From assembly GCF_947488025.1 (NCBI RefSeq), contig NZ_CANKYS010000005.1:186001-250000 (forward strand): a stretch of DNA of 64,000 nucleotides, read 5' to 3'. Positions 8,585 through 18,529 of this stretch are shown here, in pieces. The translations under genes and the position numbers were made by a program. The stretch comes from an uncultured Nocardioides sp. Lineage in GTDB: Bacteria; Actinomycetota; Actinomycetes; Propionibacteriales; Nocardioidaceae. Each line of letters begins with the position of its first letter. Position 1 is the stretch's first letter. A model generated the notes under the pieces. It did no database searches and had not been told where the DNA came from. It saw only the letters and a list, made by a program, of their open reading frames with translations.

Positions 8585-9889
8585 TCAGCAGCGCAGTGAC
8601 GACTCGGTGGCCGGAACCGGCGGCGACTGGGCGCGAGCGGGTGCCGTCGTCGTGGCGACCAGCGCCACCGAGCGCCCCCGGGGTACCGGGACCGACGAGC
8701 TGGCGTAGACGCTGGTCCACCCGGGCTGCGCGGTCACGCTGACCGGGGCCGACCATGTCACGCTGCCGTTGCACGACGTCGCCGTGCCCACCCGCCAGGT
8801 CACGGCCTGCGCGGAAGGGGCCGGGCGGAAGCGGGTCGTCACGGTGACGGCGCAGAGCGCGCCCGGGGTGCAGGCACCTGCCCGCCGCAGCTCGACGCCG
8901 GTGACGACACCGGCCTGCCGTGGCGCGAGTGTCTCGACACGTGCACGAGGTCGCGACGACGCTCGCTGCGCGGACTCCGGCGTCGCGCCGGCGGACGCCT
9001 TCCCCGACGGGCCAGCGGTCGCGGGGCCGCCGCCCGAGCCGGCGCTCGCGTCGTCGGCGCGACGGGTCAGCACGTAACCGCTGCCCGCCACCGCCACGAC
9101 CAGGAGCAGGACGGCGAGCACCGCCCGGCGGGCCGGTGCGCGGCGACGGCCCAGTGCCGGCCCTCGCGACCGTGGTCGGCGCCGGGAGAACCGCGCGGGC
9201 GTGGGTCGCCGCGGACCGGGCGAGTCCGGACCGCGGGGGTCCAGGCCGGGCAGGCCCAGAGCGGGTGACCCCAGACCGGGCTGCACCACACCCGCCCCGG
9301 CCGCGACTCGCGGCTGCGCCGTGGTGCTCGCCGCCACGTGGACGTACGCGTCGACGAGGTGGGCCAGCTGCAGACCCAGGCGCTCGGACGCGTCTGCGCC
9401 GAGGGTCTCGACCAGCGCCCGTCGAAGCCTGCCGGCCCGCGCGCCCGGTTCGGCTCCGGTCTCGGCGGCCGCCTCCTCGAGCCGGCGCAGCAGCACCAGC
9501 TGGCCCGCGGCCGGGTGGGCCGGCAGCCGACGCGCGCTGCGGACGAGCTGTCCGAGCAGCTCGGGGACGGCGGCCCCGGAACGCGGCCCGGCGGGCGTGG
9601 CCTCCACACCTCCGGAGGCGGTGATGGCCACCTCCCAACGGTCGTCCCAACCGTCGTCGTGGGGCAGTGCCCCGTCGACCGGGCGCGGCCGGTCAGTGGA
9701 CTCCAGCAGACGACACGCCACGAAGGTGGCCTCAGCGGGGCTGAGCGTGGCCATGGTCAGCAACCGGTCGAGCGGCACGCGTCCGGCGCCGACGGCCGAG
9801 CCCGGTGGCCCGGCGGGGCGCTCCTCCACCACCTCCGACGCAGGTGGACCGGCGTCCGGGGCGCGGGGTGTCGAGACTTCCTGGACCAT
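8585..9889 (-). CDS. Single-pass membrane protein of unknown function
   Basis: 434 residues. Residues 1-254 are predicted cytoplasmic: a helical part (about 38-190, including the stretch DRLLTMATLSPAEA) and a Gly/Pro/Arg-rich linker. One membrane helix (about 255-275, AVLAVLLLVVAVAGSGYV) is followed by a low-complexity spacer and an external beta-rich domain (about 310-434) with cysteines near CTPGALCAV and TSCNGSV and a final Cys. The ATG at 9889 is chosen because GGGGGAT precedes it; a GTG seven codons upstream (9910) is also in frame. It lies directly upstream of the SEDS-PBP fusion, so a role in wall synthesis is an inference from position. Family not recognised. Confidence 0.75.
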   Translation of the reverse strand: MVQEVSTPRAPDAGPPASEVVEERPAGPPGSAVGAGRVPLDRLLTMATLSPAEATFVACRLLESTDRPRPVDGALPHDDGWDDRWEVAITASGGVEATPAGPRSGAAVPELLGQLVRSARRLPAHPAAGQLVLLRRLEEAAAETGAEPGARAGRLRRALVETLGADASERLGLQLAHLVDAYVHVAASTTAQPRVAAGAGVVQPGLGSPALGLPGLDPRGPDSPGPRRPTPARFSRRRPRSRGPALGRRRAPARRAVLAVLLLVVAVAGSGYVLTRRADDASAGSGGGPATAGPSGKASAGATPESAQRASSRPRARVETLAPRQAGVVTGVELRRAGACTPGALCAVTVTTRFRPAPSAQAVTWRVGTATSCNGSVTWSAPVSVTAQPGWTSVYASSSVPVPRGRSVALVATTTAPARAQSPPVPATESSLRC

Positions 9890-10065
9890 CGGATCCCCCG
9901 TTCTGCACACCGAGACGTGCGGTGCCTGGTGCGACCGCGCGCCGCGTGATGAGTCTCAGTATCGGGAGACGCAGGGGCCCGTCACAGGGTCCTTGGACCT
10001 GATCCGGGGTAGGTCCGGCCCGGGGCTTGTCACGGAGCTCTCCGCGGGCGCCCGTCCGCTCCCCC

Positions 10066-10081
10066 GGTGACGGCCGTCACC
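10066..10081. promoter_or_regulatory. 16-bp perfect palindrome, possible operator
   Basis: GGTGACGGCCGTCACC lies about 90 bases before the secreted-protein gene, in the 283-base divergent intergenic region (9890-10172) shared with the membrane-protein gene. A perfect 16-bp palindrome fits a dimeric repressor site, but no regulator gene adjoins it. Nothing else is recognised in this intergenic stretch apart from the RBS GGGAGGGG before 10173. Confidence 0.35.
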
Positions 10082-10172
10082 AATCCGCTTCCCCGTCGTT
10101 GAGCGGGCGAGGGAGCTACCGGGCGGTCACTCGGACGGTCGGGCGTCGCTCCCGCAGACCCTGGGAGGGGAC

Positions 10173-11606
10173 ATGCAGAAGACCCAGCGACGCCTCGTCG
10201 CCGCCGTCAGCCTCGGCCTGGGCGCCGCGCTCGCGCTGTCCACCGGTGCCGCACCGGCGCAGGCGGGGGCCGGTGCCCGCGTCGCGGAGGCGGACCAGAT
10301 CACCGGCTTCGGCTACCGCGGCGACGTCTACGGCGTGAAGCTGGTGACCGACAGCGTCGAGGCGCTCGACCTCAAGGACGCCCACGCGCAGCAGCTGTGC
10401 ACCCGGTCGGCCGGCAAGGTCGTCGAGCAGCAGAGCGCGGTGTCGGTCCCGGACAACCCGCTGATCCGCGTCTCGGCGAGCACCAGCCGCACCGAGACGT
10501 ACGTCGACGGCGAGACCTACGGCGTCCGTGGCACCAACACCATCGGCGACATCAGCGTCGGCGGCACCGTCGGGCCGCTGACCACGCCCCGCCTGGTGAT
10601 CAAGGGCCTGCGGACGACCGCCCACGCCTTCCACACGCCGCGGGGCTACGGCCACGACGAGGGGTTCACCTTCGCCAGCATCTCCCTCGAGCTGCTCGAG
10701 AACACCGTGGTCGAGCAGCTGCCGCCCGAGCTCCAGCAGCTCCTCGCTCCGCTGGACCAGGTCACCGAGACCGTGTTCACCGGTACGCAGCAGACCGCCC
10801 AGCAGGTCTTCCAGGTGCTCAGCGACGTGACCGGGCCGATCGTCATCCCCGGGCTCGGCACCATCGCGCTCGGCTACGAGAACGGTCGGGCCAACAGCCA
10901 CAACGCCCAGTCCCAGGCCTCTGCCCTGCGGATCGAGGTCACGGCCGGCGAGCGCCGCCAGCTCGTCGAGCTCGGCACCGCGCGCGTCCGGATGGGCGGC
11001 CCGGCCCCCGTCGGCGTGTTCCGCTCCGGCGGCACCGCGATGGACTACCAGGCGCTGCAGGGCGCGCTGCGGTTCGGCAACGTCCAGCACAAGGCGCTCC
11101 CCTGCCAGGGCACCCGCGGACGGACGCAGACCTACCAGGTCCCCCACGCCACCCAGCTCGTCCCCGTGCCGGTGCAGCTCGACGGCGTGACCTACCAGGT
11201 CAACGGCGACCAGTTCCGCGCGAAGGCCGGCAAGAAGGCCGGCAAGAAGCGGGCCAAGGTCGCCAAGGGCTGGTCGCGCACGGCCATCCGCACGGTCACC
11301 ATCCCCACGGCGCAGCTGGTGATCACTGACGTCAGCTCACGGGCGGCGATGCGCCAGAGGGCCGGCAAGCGGGTCGGCTCCACGGTGTCGACCGGCGTCG
11401 GCTCGATCACCGTCGCCGGGCGGCCGCTCGCGGTCCCGGCACCTGGTGAGGTCGTCGAGCTGCCGAACGGCATCGGTGAGATCCAGCGCCAGCTCGTCGA
11501 CACCGGCTACCGCGGCTCCCAGGTCATCGGGCTGCGGATCAAGCTCTACTCCGACGCCGTCGTGATCGACCTGGCGCGCACCGCGGGACGGATCTACGGC
11601 TCCTGA
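10173..11606 (+). CDS. Secreted protein of unknown function
   Basis: 477 residues with a clear Sec signal peptide (positively charged start, hydrophobic core, APAQAGA cleavage region near residue 32). The mature part is beta-rich, with repeated strands and a two-cysteine spacing (LCT near 80, PCQGT near 310). A Lys-rich stretch (AKAGKKAGKKRAKVAKG, about 350-366) sits before the last third. The RBS GGGAGGGG is 5-6 bases before the ATG. No catalytic motif is recognised; it looks like a structural or binding exoprotein. Confidence 0.75.
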   Translation: MQKTQRRLVAAVSLGLGAALALSTGAAPAQAGAGARVAEADQITGFGYRGDVYGVKLVTDSVEALDLKDAHAQQLCTRSAGKVVEQQSAVSVPDNPLIRVSASTSRTETYVDGETYGVRGTNTIGDISVGGTVGPLTTPRLVIKGLRTTAHAFHTPRGYGHDEGFTFASISLELLENTVVEQLPPELQQLLAPLDQVTETVFTGTQQTAQQVFQVLSDVTGPIVIPGLGTIALGYENGRANSHNAQSQASALRIEVTAGERRQLVELGTARVRMGGPAPVGVFRSGGTAMDYQALQGALRFGNVQHKALPCQGTRGRTQTYQVPHATQLVPVPVQLDGVTYQVNGDQFRAKAGKKAGKKRAKVAKGWSRTAIRTVTIPTAQLVITDVSSRAAMRQRAGKRVGSTVSTGVGSITVAGRPLAVPAPGEVVELPNGIGEIQRQLVDTGYRGSQVIGLRIKLYSDAVVIDLARTAGRIYGS

Positions 11607-11609
11607 CCG

Positions 11610-12518
11610 TCAGCAGCCGCGCAGCGTGGCGTCCTGCCGGGCCTCGCGCCCCAGGCGCCGCGCCTGCGCCACGTCAGGGAAGACCACGCTGGCGGCACCC
11701 ACGAACCCGATCCGCCCCCGCACGACGCACGTGGTGATCCTGCGCGGGTCGACCTGGGCGACGGCCTGGGCGATCTCGAAGAGCTCTCCCGGCGAGGCGT
11801 TGGTGTCGGTGTGCGCCATCACCGTCATGACGCCGCGCTCGATGAAGCCGGGCACGTCGGCCTGCGCCCGGATGCGGGCGTGGATGCCGCGCAGGGTGCG
11901 CTGCTGGTTGGCCGAGCGGTCGAAGTCCCCGCCCGGCAGGTTGTAGCGGATCCGCGAGAACGCCATCGCGTCGTAGCCGCCGAGACGGATGCGGCCGCGG
12001 GCGAAGCCCTCCTTCTTGAGGTTGGGGTCGGTGAAGCGGCGCGGGTTGGTGACGGTGATGCCGCCGATGTCGTCGACCATGTCCTCGAAGAACGGGAACC
12101 GGGTGACCACCACGTAGTCGGGCTCGATGCCGACCAGGTTGCGCATCGCGCCGGCCATCCCGCGGGGCCCGGCGAAGTAGAGCGCGGAGTTGATCTTCTC
12201 CCGCCCGTGGCCGGGGATGGCGACCCACGAGTCACGGGGCACCCCGATCGCGGTGGCCGCGCCGGTGCGGGTGTTGATGCCCACCAGCTGCAGGGCGTCA
12301 CCCCGCGCCCGGGTCATGACCTGGCCCGGACGGGCGTCCGAGCCCACGCCGAGGATCCAGACGACGTCCTCGCCGCCGGTGGCGACGCCCTGGGCGTGCC
12401 GGATCCGCACCAGGCTGACCTCGGTCTGCTGGACCGCCGAGGTGGGTACGACGAACGCGGTGACGGCCAGCACCGCCACGAGGGCGACCGTCCGCGCGAG
12501 CCTCATGGTCCGTCCCAT
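11610..12518 (-). CDS. LytR-CpsA-Psr (LCP) family protein
   Basis: 302 residues. A short N-terminal signal/anchor (about 6-25) is followed by the LCP domain: VWILGVGSDARPG (active-site D and R), the GVPRDSWVAIP strand, KINSALYFAG, and the FSRIRYNLPGGDFDRSANQQR segment with the arginines that hold the polyprenyl diphosphate. LCP enzymes transfer glycopolymers from lipid carrier to peptidoglycan on the outer face of the membrane. The ATG at 12518 overlaps the upstream lipoprotein stop (ATGA). An open frame extends further 5' but only as out-of-frame reading of the lipoprotein gene. Confidence 0.9.
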   Translation of the reverse strand: MGRTMRLARTVALVAVLAVTAFVVPTSAVQQTEVSLVRIRHAQGVATGGEDVVWILGVGSDARPGQVMTRARGDALQLVGINTRTGAATAIGVPRDSWVAIPGHGREKINSALYFAGPRGMAGAMRNLVGIEPDYVVVTRFPFFEDMVDDIGGITVTNPRRFTDPNLKKEGFARGRIRLGGYDAMAFSRIRYNLPGGDFDRSANQQRTLRGIHARIRAQADVPGFIERGVMTVMAHTDTNASPGELFEIAQAVAQVDPRRITTCVVRGRIGFVGAASVVFPDVAQARRLGREARQDATLRGC

Positions 12519-13141
12519 CACCGGGCTCCCTTCGCGACGTCGTACCCGAAGACGCGCCAAACGCCTCGCTTGCGGGTGAGGAAGAGCCGTCCCCGCACGG
12601 TGGTGGTGCCGGCCCTGCTGCCCGTGGTGTCGAACGTGAGGACGAACTGCGCGGTCACTGCTCGCGCCTGGCGGCCGGCGGCGAGGATGTCGAGGGTGAC
12701 CGCGCGCTTGCGGGCGGTCACCGAGTCGATGCGCGGACCGGCGACCTGGTTGGTCAGCAGGGCCTTGTCCGCGCGCGCGCGATCCTCGGCGGCGTCGGTG
12801 AAGCCGGGGAACGCGGAGGGGAAGCTGCTGCGGGGATAGGAGCCGCCGAGGTAGGCCGCCTCCCACCACCGGTCGACGACGGCCCCGACCTGCGTACGCA
12901 CGGCCTTGCGGCGCGCGACGGGGAGACGGCCGTGGACGCGGTGGATGCCGACCTTCGTCGACTCCGGGTGAAAGGCCAGGGACGCCCGCGAGTCGGACCG
13001 GCTCAGCCGCTCCGGCGCCGCCGACGGCTCGGAGGTGGACTGGCAGGCGGAGGCGAACGGGACGAGCAGGACGAGCGCGAGCCCCACGACGCGGCGAGCG
13101 CGGTGGGCGTGGTGGACGCGGCCTGGTGAGGGGCGGGGCAT
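12518..13141 (-). CDS. Putative lipoprotein
   Basis: 207 residues. After a basic start and hydrophobic stretch comes LLVPFASAC with the lipobox cysteine at about residue 33, predicting a lipid-anchored exported protein. The mature part contains [18 protein letters not shown] and an alpha/beta pattern reminiscent of NTF2-like folds, but this is only a resemblance. Coupled by ATGA to the LCP gene, suggesting a partner in cell-envelope polymer attachment. Function unknown. Confidence 0.75.
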   Translation of the reverse strand: MPRPSPGRVHHAHRARRVVGLALVLLVPFASACQSTSEPSAAPERLSRSDSRASLAFHPESTKVGIHRVHGRLPVARRKAVRTQVGAVVDRWWEAAYLGGSYPRSSFPSAFPGFTDAAEDRARADKALLTNQVAGPRIDSVTARKRAVTLDILAAGRQARAVTAQFVLTFDTTGSRAGTTTVRGRLFLTRKRGVWRVFGYDVAKGAR

Positions 13142-13299
13142 GGAGAGCTCCAGGCGGATCGAGCGGACGACGTGGGGGTGTGGTCGACACCATGCCTCAC
13201 CAGCCGAACCCGGCCCTGCATTTGCGTGCGTGTGCGACTAGCCTTGTCGTCGACTTGGTCAATCCTCGCGCGATCACATCTGGAAGAGGCGAAACAAGC

Positions 13300-16200
13300 G
13301 TGGCGCAGTCCCCGAACGGGCAGTCCGGCAACCAGTCCTCGGTTGCACCATCATCTGACCTGGGAGCCAACGAGTGGCTCGTGGAGGAGATGAAGGAGCA
13401 GTACGACAAGGATCCCGCGAGCGTGGGGCCGGAGTGGGCGTCCTACTTCGGGAACGGCAGCGCCTCCCCCGCCCCGTCCTCCCAGAAGACCCAGACGCAG
13501 ACCTCGGCGAAGACCTCGGCTCCGGCCACCTCGCAGGCTCCTGCCAAGGCACCCGCGAAGGCGCCGGCGAAGCCCGCCGAGCAGGCCAAGCCCGCGACCG
13601 CCACGCCGCGTCCCAAGGCTGCCGCCGACGAGCCGGCCAAGGGCTCCAGCTCCCCGGTCGCCAAGGACCCGAAGCCCGCGGCGCCGACGCCGGCGAGCGA
13701 CGAGCCGACCTACACCGTGCTGCGCGGCGCGCCCGCGCGCACGGCTGCCAACATGGACGCGTCGCTGTCGGTCCCGACGGCCACCTCGGTGCGCTCGGTC
13801 CCGGTCAAGCTGCTGTGGGACAACCGCACGGTCATCAACAACCACCTCGCCCGCGCCCGCGGCGGCAAGGTGTCGTTCACCCACATCATCGGCTACGCCC
13901 TCGTGAAGGCGCTGCGCGCGATGCCCGAGATGAACGTCGGCTACGAGCTCCGTGACGGCAAGCCCAACCTGATCACGCCGGCCCACATCAACCTCGGCCT
14001 CGCGATCGACATGCAGAAGCCCGACGGCACTCGCCAGCTCCTCGTGCCCAACATCAAGGGCGCCGAGGCGATGGACTTCGCCGCCTTCTGGACCGCCTAC
14101 GAGGAGATGGTGCGCAAGGCCCGCGACGGCAAGCTCACCGTCGCCGACTTCCAGGGCACCACGATGTCCCTGACCAACCCCGGAGGCATCGGCACCGTCC
14201 ACTCGGTGCCGCGGCTGATGGCCGGGCAGGGCGCGATCATCGGTGTCGGCGCGATGGAGTACCCGCCGGAGTGGCAGGGCGCCTCCGACGAGGCGATCAA
14301 CCGCAACGCCATCAGCAAGACGATGACGCTGACCTCGACCTACGACCACCGCGTCATCCAGGGTGCGCAGTCGGGTGAGTTCCTCAAGCGTGTGCACGGC
14401 CTGCTGCTCGGCGAGAACGGCTTCTTCGACGAGATCTTCCGCTCGCTGCGGATCCCCTACGAGCCGATCCGCTGGTCCCGCGACGTGGTCGCCACCCACG
14501 ACGACGACATCGTCAAGCAGGCGCGGATCCTCGAGCTGATCCACGCCTACCGGGTCCGCGGCCACCTCATGGCCGACACCGACCCGCTGGAGTACCGCCA
14601 GCGCAGCCACCCCGACCTGGAGATCGAGTCGCACGGCCTCACGCTGTGGGACCTCGACCGCGAGTTCGCGACCGGGTCGTTCGGCGGCGAGGGCCGGCGC
14701 TTCATGAAGCTGCGCAACATCCTCGGCATCCTGCGCGACTCCTACTGCCGCACCACCGGCATCGAGTACATGCACATCATGGACCCCGAGCAGCGCAAGT
14801 GGATCCAGGAGCGCGTCGAGCAGCCGCACGTGAAGCCGCCCCGGGAGGAGCAGCTCCGGATCCTGCTCAAGCTCAACCAGGCCGAGGCCTTCGAGACGTT
14901 CCTGCAGACGAAGTTCGTGGGGCAGAAGCGCTTCAGCCTCGAGGGTGGCGAGACCACCATCCCGCTCGTCGACGAGATCTGCGAGGCCGCCGCCGAGACC
15001 GGCCTCGACGAGGTCACCATCGGCATGGCCCACCGCGGCCGGCTCAACATGCTCGCCAACATCGTGGGCAAGAAGTACAGCCAGATCTTCCGCGAGTTCG
15101 AGGGCAACATCGACCCGCGTACGGTCCAGGGCTCCGGCGACGTGAAGTACCACCTCGGCGCCGAGGGCGAGTTCCTCGCCGGCTCGGGCGACAAGATCAA
15201 GGTGTCCGTCGCCGCCAACCCCTCGCACCTCGAGGCGGTCAACCCGGTGCTCGAGGGCATCGCCCGCGCCAAGCAGGACCTCCTCGACCAGGGCGAGAAG
15301 TTCCCGGTCCTGCCGCTGCTGGTGCACGGCGACGCCGCCTTCGCCGGCCAGGGCGTCGTGGCCGAGACGCTCAACCTCTCGCAGCTGCGCGGCTACCGCA
15401 CCGGCGGCACCGTGCACGTCGTGATCAACAACCAGGTCGGGTTCACCACCGCGCCTGGCTCCTCGCGCTCGTCCCTCTACGCCACCGACGTGGCGCGGAT
15501 GGTGCAGGCGCCGATCTTCCACGTCAACGGCGACGACCCGGAGGCGTGCATCCGCGTCGCCCGGCTCGCCTTCGACTACCGCCAGGCGTTCAACAAGGAC
15601 GTCGTCATCGACCTCGTGTGCTACCGCCGCCGCGGTCACAACGAGGGCGACGACCCGTCCTACACCCAGCCGCTGATGTACGACCTCATCGAGCAGAAGC
15701 GGTCGGTGCGCAAGCTCTACACCGAGTCGCTCATCGGTCGTGGCGACATCACCATCGACGAGGCCGAGCAGGTCCTCAAGGACTACCAGCAGCAGCTCGA
15801 GCGGGTCTTCACCGAGGTGCGCGAGGCGAGCTCGGAGGCGCCCACCGAGTGGAAGACGGTCCCGGACTACCCGGACAAGCCGGCCGGCGAGTTCTCCACG
15901 GCCGTCACGCCCGAGGTGCTCAAGCGGATCGCGGACAGCTACGTCACCCCGCCGGAGAACTTCACCGTCCACCCCAAGGTGATGCCGCAGCTGCAGCGCC
16001 GCTCCGCCGCGATCACCGACGGTCCGATCGACTGGGGCACCGGTGAGATCCTCGCCTTCGGCTCCCTGCTGATGGACGGCCGCCCGGTGCGCCTGGCCGG
16101 CCAGGACTCGCGCCGCGGCACGTTCGTCTCGCGGTTCGCCACGATCATCGACCGGGTCAACGCCGACGAGTGGACGCCGCTGACCAACCTCACCCAGGAC

Positions 16201-17076
16201 CAGGCGAAGTTCCACGTCTACGACTCGCTGCTCTCGGAGTACGCCGCCCTCGGCTTCGAGTACGGCTACTCCGTCGCGCGACCCGAGGCGCTGGTGCTGT
16301 GGGAGGCGCAGTTCGGTGACTTCGTCAACGGCGCGCAGACCGTCATCGACGAGTTCATCTCCGCCGGTGAGACGAAGTGGCGCCAGCAGTCGGGCGTCGT
16401 CCTGCTGCTCCCCCACGGCTACGAGGGCCAGGGCCCCGACCACTCGTCGGCGCGCATCGAGCGCTTCCTGACGATGTGTGCCGAGGACGCCATGGTCGTC
16501 GCGCAGCCCTCGACGCCGGCGTCGTACTTCCACCTGCTCCGTCGCCACTCCCTGGGTGAGGAGCACCGCCCGCTCATCGTCTTCACCCCCAAGTCGATGC
16601 TCAAGCGCAAGGAGGCGGCCTCGCAGCCGACCGACTTCGTCGGCGACACCACCTTCCGGGCGTTCATCGGCGACGAGACCGCGGACCGCGACAAGGTGGA
16701 GACCCTCATCATGTGCTCGGGCCGGGTGACGTGGGACCTCATGGTCGAGCGGTCCAAGCGCGACAACGGCGACGCGTTCGCCATCGGCCGGATCGAGCGG
16801 CTCTACCCGAACCCGGTCGAGGAGATCAGGGCCGAGATCGCCAAGTACCCGAACCTCAAGGCGATCCGCTGGGTGCAGGACGAGCCGCGCAACATGGGCC
16901 CGTGGCCGCACTACCAGCTCAACGTGTGGCCGGAGCTCGACCTCACCGTCGAGCCGATCACGCGTCCTGCGTCGGCGTCGCCGTCGGTGGGCACGGTAAA
17001 GCGCCACGTCGAGGAGCAGAAGACGCTGCTCGACGCGGCCTTCGAGTCCCCGCGCGCCGCCGGCCACGACTACTGA
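13300..17076 (+). CDS. kgd: Multifunctional 2-oxoglutarate dehydrogenase (E2-E1 fusion)
   Basis: 1258 residues, the size of mycobacterial Kgd and corynebacterial OdhA. Layout: short N-terminal region ([16 protein letters not shown]), Ala/Pro/Lys-rich linker (about 55-140), succinyltransferase E2 catalytic domain ending at [11 protein letters not shown] (about 347-357, catalytic DHRxxxG) without a lipoyl domain, then the ThDP-dependent E1 ([20 protein letters not shown], the C-terminal half with GQDSRRGTF and [14 protein letters not shown]). It converts 2-oxoglutarate to succinyl-CoA together with E3 and the lipoylated pyruvate-dehydrogenase E2. The GTG at 13300 is preferred because AGAGG lies 10 bases upstream; an earlier in-frame start at 13126 would add residues unlike the family. 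In relatives it is inhibited by the FHA protein GarA/OdhI. Confidence 0.96.
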   Translation: MAQSPNGQSGNQSSVAPSSDLGANEWLVEEMKEQYDKDPASVGPEWASYFGNGSASPAPSSQKTQTQTSAKTSAPATSQAPAKAPAKAPAKPAEQAKPATATPRPKAAADEPAKGSSSPVAKDPKPAAPTPASDEPTYTVLRGAPARTAANMDASLSVPTATSVRSVPVKLLWDNRTVINNHLARARGGKVSFTHIIGYALVKALRAMPEMNVGYELRDGKPNLITPAHINLGLAIDMQKPDGTRQLLVPNIKGAEAMDFAAFWTAYEEMVRKARDGKLTVADFQGTTMSLTNPGGIGTVHSVPRLMAGQGAIIGVGAMEYPPEWQGASDEAINRNAISKTMTLTSTYDHRVIQGAQSGEFLKRVHGLLLGENGFFDEIFRSLRIPYEPIRWSRDVVATHDDDIVKQARILELIHAYRVRGHLMADTDPLEYRQRSHPDLEIESHGLTLWDLDREFATGSFGGEGRRFMKLRNILGILRDSYCRTTGIEYMHIMDPEQRKWIQERVEQPHVKPPREEQLRILLKLNQAEAFETFLQTKFVGQKRFSLEGGETTIPLVDEICEAAAETGLDEVTIGMAHRGRLNMLANIVGKKYSQIFREFEGNIDPRTVQGSGDVKYHLGAEGEFLAGSGDKIKVSVAANPSHLEAVNPVLEGIARAKQDLLDQGEKFPVLPLLVHGDAAFAGQGVVAETLNLSQLRGYRTGGTVHVVINNQVGFTTAPGSSRSSLYATDVARMVQAPIFHVNGDDPEACIRVARLAFDYRQAFNKDVVIDLVCYRRRGHNEGDDPSYTQPLMYDLIEQKRSVRKLYTESLIGRGDITIDEAEQVLKDYQQQLERVFTEVREASSEAPTEWKTVPDYPDKPAGEFSTAVTPEVLKRIADSYVTPPENFTVHPKVMPQLQRRSAAITDGPIDWGTGEILAFGSLLMDGRPVRLAGQDSRRGTFVSRFATIIDRVNADEWTPLTNLTQDQAKFHVYDSLLSEYAALGFEYGYSVARPEALVLWEAQFGDFVNGAQTVIDEFISAGETKWRQQSGVVLLLPHGYEGQGPDHSSARIERFLTMCAEDAMVVAQPSTPASYFHLLRRHSLGEEHRPLIVFTPKSMLKRKEAASQPTDFVGDTTFRAFIGDETADRDKVETLIMCSGRVTWDLMVERSKRDNGDAFAIGRIERLYPNPVEEIRAEIAKYPNLKAIRWVQDEPRNMGPWPHYQLNVWPELDLTVEPITRPASASPSVGTVKRHVEEQKTLLDAAFESPRAAGHDY

Positions 17077-17097
17077 GCCGGGGCCGGAGGAGCAGCG

Positions 17098-17274
17098 GTG
17101 TACTTCACCGATCGCGGGATCGAGGAGCTCGAGCGGCGCCGGGGTGACGAGGAGGTCACCCTGGCGTGGCTCGCCGAGCAGCTGCAGGCCTTCGTCGACG
17201 CGCACCCCGACTTCGAGGTGCCGATCGAGCGGCTGGCCACCTGGCTGGCCCGTCTCGACGACCCCGACGACTAG
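17098..17274 (+). CDS. Small conserved protein (DUF6104-like) behind kgd
   Basis: 58 residues starting GTG at 17098, 21 bases after kgd, with GGAGG 7 bases upstream. It begins MYFTDRGIEELERR and ends in IERLATWLARLDDPDD, almost entirely acidic and helical. This compact pattern is shared with an uncharacterised actinobacterial family that I recall as DUF6104. Its position suggests a role linked to oxoglutarate dehydrogenase, but no function is known. Confidence 0.8.
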   Translation: MYFTDRGIEELERRRGDEEVTLAWLAEQLQAFVDAHPDFEVPIERLATWLARLDDPDD

Positions 17275-17291
17275 GCACGAGGGGGTCTGAG

Positions 17292-17816
17292 GTGCCGCAC
17301 GACCTGGCCGCGGACCTCGGCTACACGCACGCCTCGGGCAACCCCGTGCACCGCGTGGTCCGCTGGGGCGCCGGCACCCGCGCGGGCGGCTGGGTGTTCT
17401 CCCACGTGCTGCGGCACCTCGACGACGTCGTGGGTCGCCTCACGAGGGGGCGCCGCAGCGCCCCGGGCCTGCTCGCCGGCCTCGAGGTCCTCGACGTCAC
17501 GACGACCGGCCGCCGGTCCGGACAGCGCCGGGCGAGCCACCTGATCGCGACGCCGTACGCCGGCGGACTCGCGCTGCTCGGCACCAACTTCGGCCAGCCC
17601 ACGACGCCGGCGTGGGCCCTCAACCTCGAGGCCGACCCGCGAGCGACCCTCACCTACCGCGGCGCCTCGCGGGAGGTGGTCGCGCGGCCCGCGACGCCCG
17701 CCGAGGCGGACGAGGTCTTCGGGCTCGCTGCCCGGTTCTACCCCGGCTACGCCCGCTACCGGCAGCGCGTGGGGCAGAGCCGGCGGATCCGGGTGTTCGT
17801 GCTCGAGCCGGTCTGA
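17292..17816 (+). CDS. Ddn-like F420-dependent (nitro)reductase family protein
   Basis: 174 residues. The core TTTGRRSGQRRASHLIATPYAGG followed by FGQPTTPAWALNLEADPRATL is typical of the split-beta-barrel deazaflavin-dependent nitroreductase group (Ddn/FDOR-B, formerly DUF385). Such proteins bind F420H2 and reduce quinones or nitro compounds. The GTG at 17292 is chosen because GAGGGGG lies about 6 bases upstream; the frame is open further 5' but overlaps the preceding small gene. Same strand as kgd and only 17 bases after the small gene, so possibly co-transcribed. Confidence 0.85.
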   Translation: MPHDLAADLGYTHASGNPVHRVVRWGAGTRAGGWVFSHVLRHLDDVVGRLTRGRRSAPGLLAGLEVLDVTTTGRRSGQRRASHLIATPYAGGLALLGTNFGQPTTPAWALNLEADPRATLTYRGASREVVARPATPAEADEVFGLAARFYPGYARYRQRVGQSRRIRVFVLEPV

Positions 17817-17827
17817 CCGGTCGTGGG

Positions 17828-18529
17828 TCAGGTGCCCGGACGCGGGACGACGGGACGGACCGTCACGTCGGGGATGGTGGCGTCGGCGGGAAGGTCGATG
17901 ACGTGCAGGATCGTGTCGACGACCGTATCCGGGCTGATCCAGCGTGAGGCGTCGTAGGTCCGGCCCTCCTGCTCGTGCACCTTCTCCTGCATCGGGGTCG
18001 CGGTGCGGCTGGGGTAGACCGTGCTGACCCGCACGCCGTGCTCGACCTCCTCGGCCCGCAGCGCGTCGGCGAAGGCACGCAGGCCGAACTTCGAGGCGGC
18101 GTACGCCGACCACTCGGCGCCGGCACTCAACCCGGCCGAGGAGTTGACGAAGACGACGGTGCCGAGGGCGCTGCGCACGTGGGGCAGGAGCTCGCGCGTC
18201 AGCACCGCGGGCGCGGTGAGGTTGACCGTGATCTGCTCCTCCCACTCCGCGAGCCGCAGCCGCTCCACCGGCGCCAGCTCCACGACGCCGGCCACGTGCA
18301 CGACGGAGTCGATGGGACCGTCGACCTGCCGGCCGATGCCGTTGAGCGTGCCCGGGTCGGCGAGGTCGGCCACGAGGAGCTGCGCGTGCGGGAAGGTCTC
18401 GGCCAGCTCGGCCGCGCGCGCGTCGCTGCGGGCGATCAGGACCAGTCGGTCGCCGCGCTCGGTGAGGCGTTGCGCCAGGGCGAGCCCGATGCCCGAGCCG
18501 GCTCCGGTGAGGACGTGCGTGCGGCTCAT
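17828..18529 (-). CDS. Short-chain dehydrogenase/reductase (SDR)
   Basis: 233 residues of a classical SDR. Cofactor loop TGAGSGIG (8-15), an ARSD segment after beta-2 suggesting NADP(H), active-site region VFVNSSAG with catalytic Ser, and YAASK with the Tyr/Lys pair. The ATG overlaps the stop of the upstream zinc-type dehydrogenase (ATGA), so the two oxidoreductases are co-translated. Substrate unknown. Confidence 0.9.
   Translation of the reverse strand: MSRTHVLTGAGSGIGLALAQRLTERGDRLVLIARSDARAAELAETFPHAQLLVADLADPGTLNGIGRQVDGPIDSVVHVAGVVELAPVERLRLAEWEEQITVNLTAPAVLTRELLPHVRSALGTVVFVNSSAGLSAGAEWSAYAASKFGLRAFADALRAEEVEHGVRVSTVYPSRTATPMQEKVHEQEGRTYDASRWISPDTVVDTILHVIDLPADATIPDVTVRPVVPRPGT

Noticed and set aside
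5702..8599. Open frame of 965 codons on the plus strand opposite the SEDS-PBP gene
   Set aside because: Shadow of the real minus-strand gene; it is Arg/Gly/Gln-rich with no start signal or domain.
13126..13299. Longer N-terminus for Kgd
   Set aside because: The added residues are unlike Kgd proteins and overlap the lipoprotein start region; a GTG at 13300 has a proper RBS and gives the usual length.
13351..17205. Open frame of 1284 codons on the minus strand opposite kgd
   Set aside because: It is the antisense shadow of a long high-GC gene; its residue content is Val/Leu/Arg/Asp-biased and matches no family, whereas the plus strand reads Kgd throughout.
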